Part shown: positions 25,781 to 32,273 of the stretch, in pieces | Layout: every line of letters starts with the position of its first letter | How positions within the stretch are numbered: the stretch's first letter is position 1 | Assembly (NCBI GenBank): GCA_042138015.1 | Contig: JBHIVA010000024.1 | Location: 1-32,273, forward strand | Source: TH1177 sp042138015 | GTDB lineage: Archaea; Thermoproteota; Nitrososphaeria; Nitrososphaerales; Nitrososphaeraceae | Length of the DNA: 32,273 bases | Direction: 5' to 3' | Made by a program: the position numbers and the translations under genes | Notes under the pieces: model-generated | Told to the model about the DNA's origin: nothing | The model's input: the letters and a program-made list of their open reading frames with translations, nothing else | The model's database searches: none

Positions 25781-26478
25781 ATTGTGCTGTTTATGCTTCA
25801 TAAACACTTGCTACTTCGTTTATTCATTTACATAATTCCTTTAACATACAACGACTGAACTATTTTCGAAAAAATAATGATTAGCTTACATACTCTACTT
25901 ATCTCCTTTTTTTACAGAACTTAATTACTAATTTTTTAATTTTCTTTCTTATTTAATTACCATATGAATTTGTAGACAATATCAGATTGTTATCTAATTA
26001 TTATCCTAAAATCAATTTTGTAAATATGATTTTCTTGAATTCAACAACTTTTCTTTAATATCATCTTTATCATAATAAGCAATACAAAAAATGTATTAAT
26101 ACATGAATTTTGTCATTTTATTACATTTTAATATTTTTACATATTGGAAAGAAGCCTTTACTTTTTATGATTATACTAGAGTAATGTACAATAGTTATTG
26201 TTATGGAAGTCGGATCTAAAATATCTAAATTACCGAATATATTGCTTTTAACAAGACAAGATTGCAATTAGCAATGATCTTTATTTATTCCTATTGTTTC
26301 CCGTGGGATTTTAATGGTATTGTTGTATACCAATACAAAAAGTCTAAGATTGCTTGTTTCACTAATGGAATATTACGTAAAAAGATTCTGAATTAAACAA
26401 TTAATGGTTATTGAATTTATCAAGTGCTATAAATTCTCTAAATAAAAATTTTGGCACTAGAAGAAAATCTATATAATA
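25781..26478. other. Longest gene-free gap, nothing recognised
   Basis: About 700 bp of AT-rich sequence. A 22-codon frame at about 26202 (MEVGSKISKLPN...) ends in a stop and gives no family. No RNA gene, repeat or clear remnant was found, although decayed sequence is likely given the integrase remnant nearby. Confidence 0.4.
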
Positions 26479-26490
26479 TTTATATATAAA
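26479..26490 (+). promoter_or_regulatory. TATA box of the small winged-helix gene
   Basis: TTTATATATAAA is centred about 26 bp before the ATG at 26511, so a leaderless transcript is expected. Confidence 0.6.
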
Positions 26491-26510
26491 ATTAATTTTA
26501 TATTACAAAA

Positions 26511-26771
26511 ATGAAATATAGAAGTAGAACTGAAATAATAGAAACTATACTTGACACAGCTAATGGAGGAGCAAGCAAGACAAATATTATGTACAAGGCA
26601 TTTCTAAGTTATACACAATTAAGAGAGTATCTTTCTATGTTGGTCGATAATAATCTCTTGTCTCACGATGATCCAAAAATATATAGACTTACAGAAAAAG
26701 GATTAAACTATCTCAGAATGTCAACTGAATTAGGACATTTATTGCAAACTATAAGAAAAGATTATAGCTAA
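26511..26771 (+). CDS. Small winged-helix DNA-binding protein (HTH_45 type)
   Basis: This 86-aa protein is nearly all winged helix: RTEIIETILDTANGGASKTNIMYKAFLSY (helices 1-2), TQLREYLSMLVDNNLLS (recognition helix) and a wing ending KIYRLTEKGLNYLR. This matches the PF14947-like small archaeal regulators that are numerous in Thaumarchaeota and some archaeal viruses. There is no ligand domain, so it probably acts as a dimeric repressor or a nucleoid-type factor; the target genes are unknown. ATG start with a well-placed TATA box. It lies just upstream of a decayed integrase on the same strand, so it may be the surviving regulator of a lost integrated element. Confidence 0.82.
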   Translation: MKYRSRTEIIETILDTANGGASKTNIMYKAFLSYTQLREYLSMLVDNNLLSHDDPKIYRLTEKGLNYLRMSTELGHLLQTIRKDYS

Positions 26772-26804
26772 CCAATATTAGAATACCGCATTTCTTTATA
26801 TTAT

Positions 26805-27092
26805 AGGTTCAAAATATCCCTAATAACAAAAATCTAGTGACAATAAATGAATTTCTTGAATATATTAGAAGTAATGGTTCATATGAAATGATCAAAATAA
26901 GAATTTGAGTTGTAATAGCATCTATTATCTTATAGAAAAAGATACTACATTTTTAGATATCAATAAAAAAGATCAATTATTAGAAATTCTCAATATTAAA
27001 CTCTAAAGTTATGATAAAAAACCTGATGAAAGATGGATAATAACATAGAATAGCTATCTTAATAGATTAAGACTATTCCATTGATGATTAAA
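26805..27092 (+). pseudogene. Decayed tyrosine recombinase/integrase, N-terminal part
   Basis: Translated in two frames, this reads LVTINEFLEYIRSNGSYEMI, then NSIYYLIEKDTTFLD, KKDQLLEILNIK and KKPDERWIIT-stop-NSYLNRLRLFH. The PDERWITTWNxYLxRxxxFxRW pattern is characteristic of thaumarchaeal integrases just before the catalytic domain. Stops replace expected Trp codons (TGA at about 26906, TAG in the TWNSYL context, TGA after LFH), and at least one base is missing near 26915. No catalytic Arg/His/Tyr region follows: the sulfatase promoter begins directly. It is therefore a truncated relic of a site-specific integrase and of a former mobile element. Confidence in the family comes from the RW...YLNR motif. 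Confidence 0.7.
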
Positions 27093-27146
27093 CTTAAAGA
27101 CACGTTGAATCGTAAAATATAGAAAATAAAGATTATGTAAATAAAC

Positions 27147-27154
27147 TTTATATC
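27147..27154 (+). promoter_or_regulatory. TATA box of the sulfatase gene
   Basis: TTTATATC lies about 28 bp before the ATG at 27179. The promoter still looks intact although the gene is broken. Confidence 0.5.
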
Positions 27155-27178
27155 ATTTCTTTATTCAAGATTTCTTAT

Positions 27179-28996
27179 ATGAGAATGATGTGTACTTTTT
27201 TACTTGTTTTTATCGCATTTACGGTATCATCAGTTTACATAATACCGAATAATGTTTTTGGACAGATTGATGTTAACGATATGAACAATAATAGACCTAA
27301 TATATTGGTTTTAATGGGGGACGATCTTGGTTTTTCTGATCTAGGCGTATTTGGAAGTGAAATTTCTACCCCGAATTTAGATCAATTGGGAATGGAAGGT
27401 AAAATCTTGACCAATTACTATACACATCCGGTGTGTTCTCCAGCAAGAAGTACATTTCTTACTGGTGTTGATAATCATATAGCTGGCATCGGTACTATGT
27501 TTGAAAACATTGCTCCCAATCAGGTAAATAAAACAGGATATGAGACTTTTATTACTGATAGGGTTGTAACTGTTGCAGAGCTCTTACAAGACGCAGGATA
27601 TTATACGCTTCTTTCGGGTAAATGACACCTTTCAGGAAAAGGATATTATGAAGGTACCGGGCCAGCCGATCGAGGATTTGATCAAAGTTTTACATTACTT
27701 GAATCTGGAGCCAATCATTTCACATATGGACCATACTACCCAGGTGGGGTTACTACTTTTATCAAAAATGGTAAAATAGTTGAAAAACCAAATGGTACTC
27801 AATTCTCAAATGAATTCTATACAGATAAGATGATAGAGTTTATTAAGAAGTCAAAAGAGAACAACAAGCCATTTTTTGGATATCTTGCCTTTCAAGTAGC
27901 GCATATACCATTCCAATCTCCACCGGAATATATAGAGAAATATGAGGGAATTTATGATTCTGGATGGGAAAAGATAAGAGAACAAAGATTTGAGAAACAA
28001 AAAGAACTTGGAATATGGTCTAAAAACCTTACATTACCCCAAAGTTATCCCACTCTTCCAGATTGGAATACATTACCTAAAAAAGAACAAGCACAAAGGT
28101 CACAAATATTTGCAGCACACGCAGGCATGATAGAAAACATGGACTACAATATAGGAAAGGTGATTCAATTCCTCAAAGATACAGATCAATATGAAAAAAC
28201 ACATAATATTTACTTCAGATAATGGTGGAAGTGAACCATCCGATTCTCCTGTGATAGTTGCAACTTTAGAAGGTGCAAATGAAAAGGCATTAGATGAATT
28301 TAAAGCAGGAGGATTCACCGAAGCTTTTGATGCTATAGGGAATAAAGACTCCTATTGGGGATACGGTTGGCAGGGAGCTGTAATGTCAAATACTCCACAC
28401 TCCGGAGTTAAATCAACTATGTTCAATGGAGGTTTAAAACCACCTTTTGTAGTAAAGGAACCATATGTAACAAATACACCTGAACTAGATATTGCAAAGG
28501 AATTTGTTCATGTCAGCGATATGACTCCAACAATTTTAGACTATGCCAATACTACACATCCTGGTTCAGAATATAAAGGAAAACAAATCAGTCCAATGAT
28601 GGGAAAATCTATAAAACCACTCTTAGAAGGAAAGTCGAAAAGATACATTTGAATGATGAAATAATATCGTCAGAGATGTTTGGCAACCGTGCTGTATTCA
28701 TGGGAGACTGGAAGGCACGTAACAATATATTTCCTTTAGGAGATGGACAATGGAAATTATTTAATATAAAACAAGATATTCGTGAAGCAACAGATTTATC
28801 AGAAGAACATCCTGATGTACTCGAAAAGATGGTTTCTGCATATGGCAAATATGCCCAGAACGTTGGAATTATAGAACCAGAATACAGTGAACAGCAAAAG
28901 CAAGGAGTAATGGAAATGTTAGCAGCAACCAACCAAACAGAATTTACAGGATTCCCCATTGAGCAGTTATTAGCAGGTTATCCAGCAGAACCATGA
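27179..28996 (+). pseudogene. Broken secreted arylsulfatase
   Basis: The pieces rebuild a complete ~600-residue type I sulfatase with a signal peptide (1-29). Landmarks in order: the first metal Asp pair in LMGDDLGFSDLG, the formylglycine site CSPAR (Cys86), SGK-W-HLSGKGYY, AHIPFQSPPEY, FTSDNGGSE, then HSGVKSTMFNGG and the C-terminal MGDWKARN. Three lesions interrupt it. TGA replaces the invariant Trp of the GKWH motif at about 27623-27625, a frameshift lies near 28195 in an A6 run, and a one-base loss lies near 28633. Functional sulfatases need a formylglycine-generating enzyme, which is not in the window. Everything else is well preserved, so inactivation is recent, or part of it reflects base errors. 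Confidence 0.92.
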
Positions 28997-29605
28997 AAAT
29001 AGAAAGATGAAATAAACAAATTCAAATAATACCAACTTTTTGGATTGATTTTTTGCTCTTTTAAATATACAAAACAATTAGAGTTCATATTATATTTTTA
29101 AAATTATTTATGTTAGTTAATTTTAATAGTGTTTATATATGTTTTAACTAGATAACATTGTCATGATATCTATTTCTAAACATTTGAAGATAATATTGAT
29201 ATTCAAAAGATTTACATATGGTTAGATACTAGATAACTAATAAATTGTACATATATTCATAATTACGTCATAAAATTAGTAACATAATTTATAATAATTA
29301 TTCAGTTAGAAGCTAATAATTTTAATTAATCGAACTAGAATATATTATATCTTAATCTAAACAATTTATTTTGATCTTATTTAATTTTTCAAATCCTACA
29401 TATATAGCTTAAGAGGAATTTTGAAGTCATTTAAGATGCTCTGGTCACATGTAGATTTTAATTAATATAATGATAATAAAAATAAATACATATAACTTCT
29501 TTGTGATATCGAAATTATTCTACTCTGAAACAGTATTTTTTATTCATTTTACTATTATATACAAACTCGATTCAATTCTTTTGCCTACAAAAAGGATGTA
29601 CAGGA
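28997..29605. other. Intergenic between convergent genes, nothing recognised
   Basis: About 600 bp of AT-rich sequence between the broken sulfatase and the decarboxylase-like gene. No gene, repeat or clear remnant was identified. Confidence 0.4.
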
Positions 29606-31255
29606 TTACCTAACTTTTTTGCTAAAAGAGTCTGTTATTCTTTTTAAGGCATTCGATGCATCGAATCTATCCAATTTGATTTCAATCAAAGTATATTCAG
29701 AGTTCTGCTCAGCAGCTGCAAGGGCTTTATAAAAATCATTTGTAGTTTTCACTTGAAAACTTTTTCCTTTGCCTAACAGGTGTGTAATTTTTGTATAATT
29801 CCATTGGAGAATGTCATTAAAAGATCCATCCAACATTGGTCTTTCTGTTCTATATCCATCGTTATTTAATAATATCACAATTGGATTCAATTTTTCTTTC
29901 GCAATAGTAGAAAGTTCCACTCCTGTCATTTGAAATGCACCATCTCCTACCAGAACTATAGGTCTTATAGAGGGGTTAGCCAATTGAGCTCCTATAGAAG
30001 CAGGAATAGCAAACCCCATTGATAAATAGAACGCAGGTGATAAAAATTCAGTACCTTTGTGGATAAAAAGATCTAATCCACCGAATAATGAATCTCCAAC
30101 ATCAGCTATGACCATATTATTTTCATTTATGAAACCGTCAAGAATTTTAAATAGAAAATCAACATTGATCTTTCTATTTGAAATTTTACTGGTAGAATTT
30201 CTCTGTTTCTGTCTGTGATTTTGAATCAAATTATCATCTAAATTATGCTTTTTTATCAGTTTAGATTCACATAGATTTTTAAGAAAATCTTTAAAGCTAA
30301 CATCTTCATAACTATGATATTTTATTAAAAATCTAGAACTAGTTAAGTTTATTGTCCTACCTTGATCTACAGGAGTTGGTGAATTTCCAAAATCAACATC
30401 GGTCATAAATGATCCAACTATAATCACACAATCGCTAGATTCGACATATTCTCTTACTATTTCATAACCCATCGCTCCTTCGTAAACGCCAAGGTATAAT
30501 GGATGACTTTCACTTATGACAGATTTACTCAAAGGAGTACTAACTACTGGTATACCAGTTTTATCAATCATTCTCAGCAAGAAGTCTTGAACTCCAAAAC
30601 GTTGAATTTCTACACCGGCAACAATAACTGGTTTTTTTGAAAAGTTTATCATTTGAACGGTTTCATTAAGTGCTTCTTGTAGAACCAGGTTGTTTGACCG
30701 CATTTTTGACATTTTCCTTAATTTTGGCGATGTTATTTTTTTATTTACTATATCACGTGGTAACTCTATATAACCAGGTTTTTTGAATCTTACTACTGAG
30801 GATATGACTCTGTCAATATCTGAAACAACAATCTTCATGTCATCCAATACCGCTGTTGCTATGGTAACTTCTCTAAAAATATTGTATTGGGTTTCGAAGT
30901 CATTTACTATATGATGAAGCATAGGATATTGTTTTCTTTCGTTTATCCCTGGAGCCCCACTTATTACAATAACCGGAGACTTTTCAGCGTATGCTTCAGC
31001 TACTGTATTTAGGATTTTCAGACCTCCAACACAATATGTGACACACACAGCTCCAAGTCCATTTACTCTCGCATAGGCATCTGCTGCAAAACCAGCACCC
31101 TGTTCATCACATGTAGTAACAATATTTATTTTACTTTTATTTAGAAGATCATAAAAGCCAAGAACATAATCGCCTGGAATTCCAAAAATGTGTTTTATAT
31201 TGTTGTTGTACAAGACCTTAATCAGATATTCACCTACTGTTAACTGATTATTCAT
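29606..31255 (-). CDS. ThDP-dependent 2-oxo acid decarboxylase (pyruvate/indolepyruvate decarboxylase-like)
   Basis: This 549-aa protein has the three domains of the PDC/IPDC family. The catalytic Glu51 is in CDEQGAGFAADAYAR. The paired His114-His115 in MLHHIVND matches the HH pair of bacterial pyruvate decarboxylase. The ThDP motif runs from GDGAF (437-441) to NND (464-466), and GYRTERPMLDG carries the active-site Glu at about 471. The HH pair and this Glu separate decarboxylases from acetolactate synthases, so a non-oxidative decarboxylation of pyruvate, indolepyruvate or phenylpyruvate to an aldehyde is likely; the substrate is not determined. This is an unusual capacity for an autotrophic archaeon. 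ATG start at 31255; monocistronic. Confidence 0.88.
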   Translation of the reverse strand: MNNQLTVGEYLIKVLYNNNIKHIFGIPGDYVLGFYDLLNKSKINIVTTCDEQGAGFAADAYARVNGLGAVCVTYCVGGLKILNTVAEAYAEKSPVIVISGAPGINERKQYPMLHHIVNDFETQYNIFREVTIATAVLDDMKIVVSDIDRVISSVVRFKKPGYIELPRDIVNKKITSPKLRKMSKMRSNNLVLQEALNETVQMINFSKKPVIVAGVEIQRFGVQDFLLRMIDKTGIPVVSTPLSKSVISESHPLYLGVYEGAMGYEIVREYVESSDCVIIVGSFMTDVDFGNSPTPVDQGRTINLTSSRFLIKYHSYEDVSFKDFLKNLCESKLIKKHNLDDNLIQNHRQKQRNSTSKISNRKINVDFLFKILDGFINENNMVIADVGDSLFGGLDLFIHKGTEFLSPAFYLSMGFAIPASIGAQLANPSIRPIVLVGDGAFQMTGVELSTIAKEKLNPIVILLNNDGYRTERPMLDGSFNDILQWNYTKITHLLGKGKSFQVKTTNDFYKALAAAEQNSEYTLIEIKLDRFDASNALKRITDSFSKKVR

Positions 31256-31572
31256 GGTTTATTAGATTATTTTTAAAGGATATAAAAATAATTATGGACA
31301 AATTAGTTTGGAACAAGATACCTATAATTCAAAAAGAAATGGAATCCATTTTGGGAATAATTGAAACATTAATTTAAGTAGATTTGTACATCAGTATTTT
31401 TTTTATTATTGATTTTCAGTTGATAATTTTGGAACCCATTTACATTATACCAGTTTTTACGATCGAAAAAAAATTACAAATATCTTATCGTTTTAACTAA
31501 ATATTATGCATCTTTATGCATTTCCTAGTTATTATATATTTTCTACTACAAATATACTAAAGTAGATTAATA
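31256..31572. other. Intergenic, nothing recognised
   Basis: AT-rich 317-bp gap containing the promoter of the decarboxylase-like gene. No coding remnant is seen. Confidence 0.35.
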
Positions 31573-31875
31573 TCAATTCTTAATTATTGTAATTTTTTTT
31601 ACTCCAACAATATCAACAATGAAGTAATCGTCATCTATCTTAATAATGTCTCCAAGCCTTATTTTTTTATGTGTTTTCTTTTTTCTTAAAGGGATTCCAA
31701 AAGGTTTTTCCTCTTGTTTAAATTTAAGCCAAATTCTACCTGGATTTAAGATATTTTTAAATTCTGATTCCCATACCAGATCATATATAGTAAAGAGTGC
31801 TTGGTTACTAATTCTATTATTTTTAATTATTATTTCAACTTCAGGTTCTTTAAAGAAATATACTTGGACCTTCAT
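31573..31875 (-). CDS. Small YodL-like protein
   Basis: This 100-aa protein has an arrangement that recalls the YodL-like domain (PF14191). YDLVWESEF is the helix-strand element, a central helix-like stretch follows with IWLKFKQEEKPFG, and the end LGDIIKIDDDYFIVDIVGVKKI matches the family's SxGDVVxxDGxYYxVxxxGFxxI. That domain occurs in phage and integrated-element proteins and is of unknown function. The match is by pattern only and rather weak. There is no signal or membrane segment; the protein is basic. ATG start at 31875. Its presence near a decayed integrase would fit a former mobile element, but 4 kb separate them. Confidence 0.5.
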   Translation of the reverse strand: MKVQVYFFKEPEVEIIIKNNRISNQALFTIYDLVWESEFKNILNPGRIWLKFKQEEKPFGIPLRKKKTHKKIRLGDIIKIDDDYFIVDIVGVKKITIIKN

Positions 31876-31959
31876 TATTGGCTGTTAGATATTACTTGAT
31901 AAACTAATAATAATTAATCTGGCAATGAATTTTATAATAACTGATTTTGCTAGTAATAA

Positions 31960-32112
31960 CATTTAACATATATAATTAATACCTTTCATAGAAAAGCTAA
32001 AGCTATTTATGGTAAAAAATTAAGTAATAGCTCAAAATTATATTTAACGTTCTTTATATTTGGAATTTATATTACTTTGCTAATATGGCTATCTTTTGTC
32101 CGTAATTCTTAA
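31960..32112 (+). pseudogene. Possible remnant with one membrane segment
   Basis: A 50-codon frame without any start codon encodes HRKAKAIYGKKLSNSSK, then LYLTFFIFGIYITLLIWLSF, a clear transmembrane helix, and ends VRNS-stop. It looks like the C-terminal anchor of a lost membrane protein. I cannot name a family and it could be chance. Confidence 0.25.
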
Positions 32113-32156
32113 ATTTATCTTTTCTATTCTTTATTCCTCATAGTTGAATACTATCA

Positions 32157-32273
32157 TTGGAAAATAAAGGAGGTAGATACAACAAAAAACGATTTAATAA
32201 TAATCATTGTTGGATTACATTAATAGTCTTAAGTTCTATTGCAGTGGTTATTGAATATGCAGAGACAATGTTA
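32157..32273 (+). CDS. 5' part of a membrane-anchored protein, cut by the right edge
   Basis: A TTG at 32157 opens a frame that stays open to the window end (39 codons). It encodes a basic Asn/Lys-rich start (ENKGGRYNKKRFNNN) followed by a hydrophobic segment (WITLIVLSSIAVVIEYA). This basic-plus-anchor layout is like the start of the BNR protein at 2242, which also begins with TTG. The AAAGGAGGT at 32166-32174 may instead be the Shine-Dalgarno site of a start further on, but no start codon follows closely. The body of the protein is outside the window. Confidence 0.4.
   Translation, partial: MENKGGRYNKKRFNNNHCWITLIVLSSIAVVIEYAETML

Noticed and set aside
27623..27625. TGA in place of Trp in the sulfatase and integrase, as possible TGA recoding
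   Set aside because: The same genes also carry TAG stops or frameshifts, and an intact gene (20519-21094) uses TGA as its normal stop, so decay is the simpler reading.
1..32273. CRISPR arrays, rRNA, tRNA or an origin of replication
   Set aside because: No regularly spaced repeats, no GC-rich tRNA-like cloverleaf and no rRNA-like stretches were found by reading; a tRNAscan/Infernal run would settle small RNAs.

Overview
The window is AT-rich DNA from an archaeon, most likely a Nitrososphaeria (ammonia-oxidising Thaumarchaeota) close to the Nitrososphaeraceae. That assignment is inferred from the gene set: a Hef/FANCM-type helicase, an aIF1/SUI1 protein, two F420-type LLM oxidoreductases (one broken), a secreted type I cupredoxin, a secreted right-handed beta-helix protein and small winged-helix regulators. 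TATA boxes lying about 26-29 nt before several start codons suggest leaderless archaeal transcripts. There is no rRNA, tRNA, CRISPR array or ammonia-oxidation core gene here. Genes are mostly single and widely spaced, with AT-rich gaps of 200-700 bp.

Layout. Positions 1-5.5 kb hold the 3' end of an unknown gene at the left edge and a decayed ORF. They are followed by a secreted mannuronan C5-epimerase-like beta-helix protein, a membrane-anchored BNR/Asp-box protein, a broken F420-dependent LLM oxidoreductase, a small secreted protein and an untracked 41-aa zinc-finger-like ORF. Positions 5.7-9.6 kb carry an NAD(P)H:FMN reductase, an HNH protein, an ABM-domain membrane protein and a bacterial-looking HSL-family esterase. 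Positions 10-17.1 kb carry a second, broken copy of the left-edge gene's 3' end, the Hef-like helicase, the cupredoxin, an intact LLM oxidoreductase, a broken VOC/glyoxalase gene and an SQR/NDH-2-like flavoprotein. Positions 17.4-22.2 kb carry an SRPBCC-like protein, a flavoprotein remnant, a patatin-like lipase, a transposase remnant, a protein built from two copies of a PRC-barrel-like unit, a broken thioredoxin and a divergent aIF1. Positions 22.5-25.8 kb carry a winged-helix regulator with two matching palindromic operators at its promoter, a cytoplasmic HtrA-type protease and a tandem GNAT acetyltransferase. Positions 26.5-32.3 kb carry a small winged-helix protein, a decayed tyrosine integrase, a broken arylsulfatase, a pyruvate/indolepyruvate decarboxylase-like enzyme, a YodL-like small protein and the start of a membrane-anchored protein at the right edge.

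The main theme is gene decay in an accessory region. At least six recognisable genes are broken or fragmentary: LLM oxidoreductase, VOC, thioredoxin, sulfatase, integrase and transposase. Two weaker remnants lie among them. Most of the premature stops can be explained by single C-to-T or G-to-A transitions. The intact neighbours are mainly redox enzymes, hydrolases and secreted proteins of the kind often gained and lost in soil archaea. The best candidate for a regulatory unit is the winged-helix regulator with its two palindromes. The most unusual intact protein is the Hef-like helicase, in which no nuclease domain is visible.
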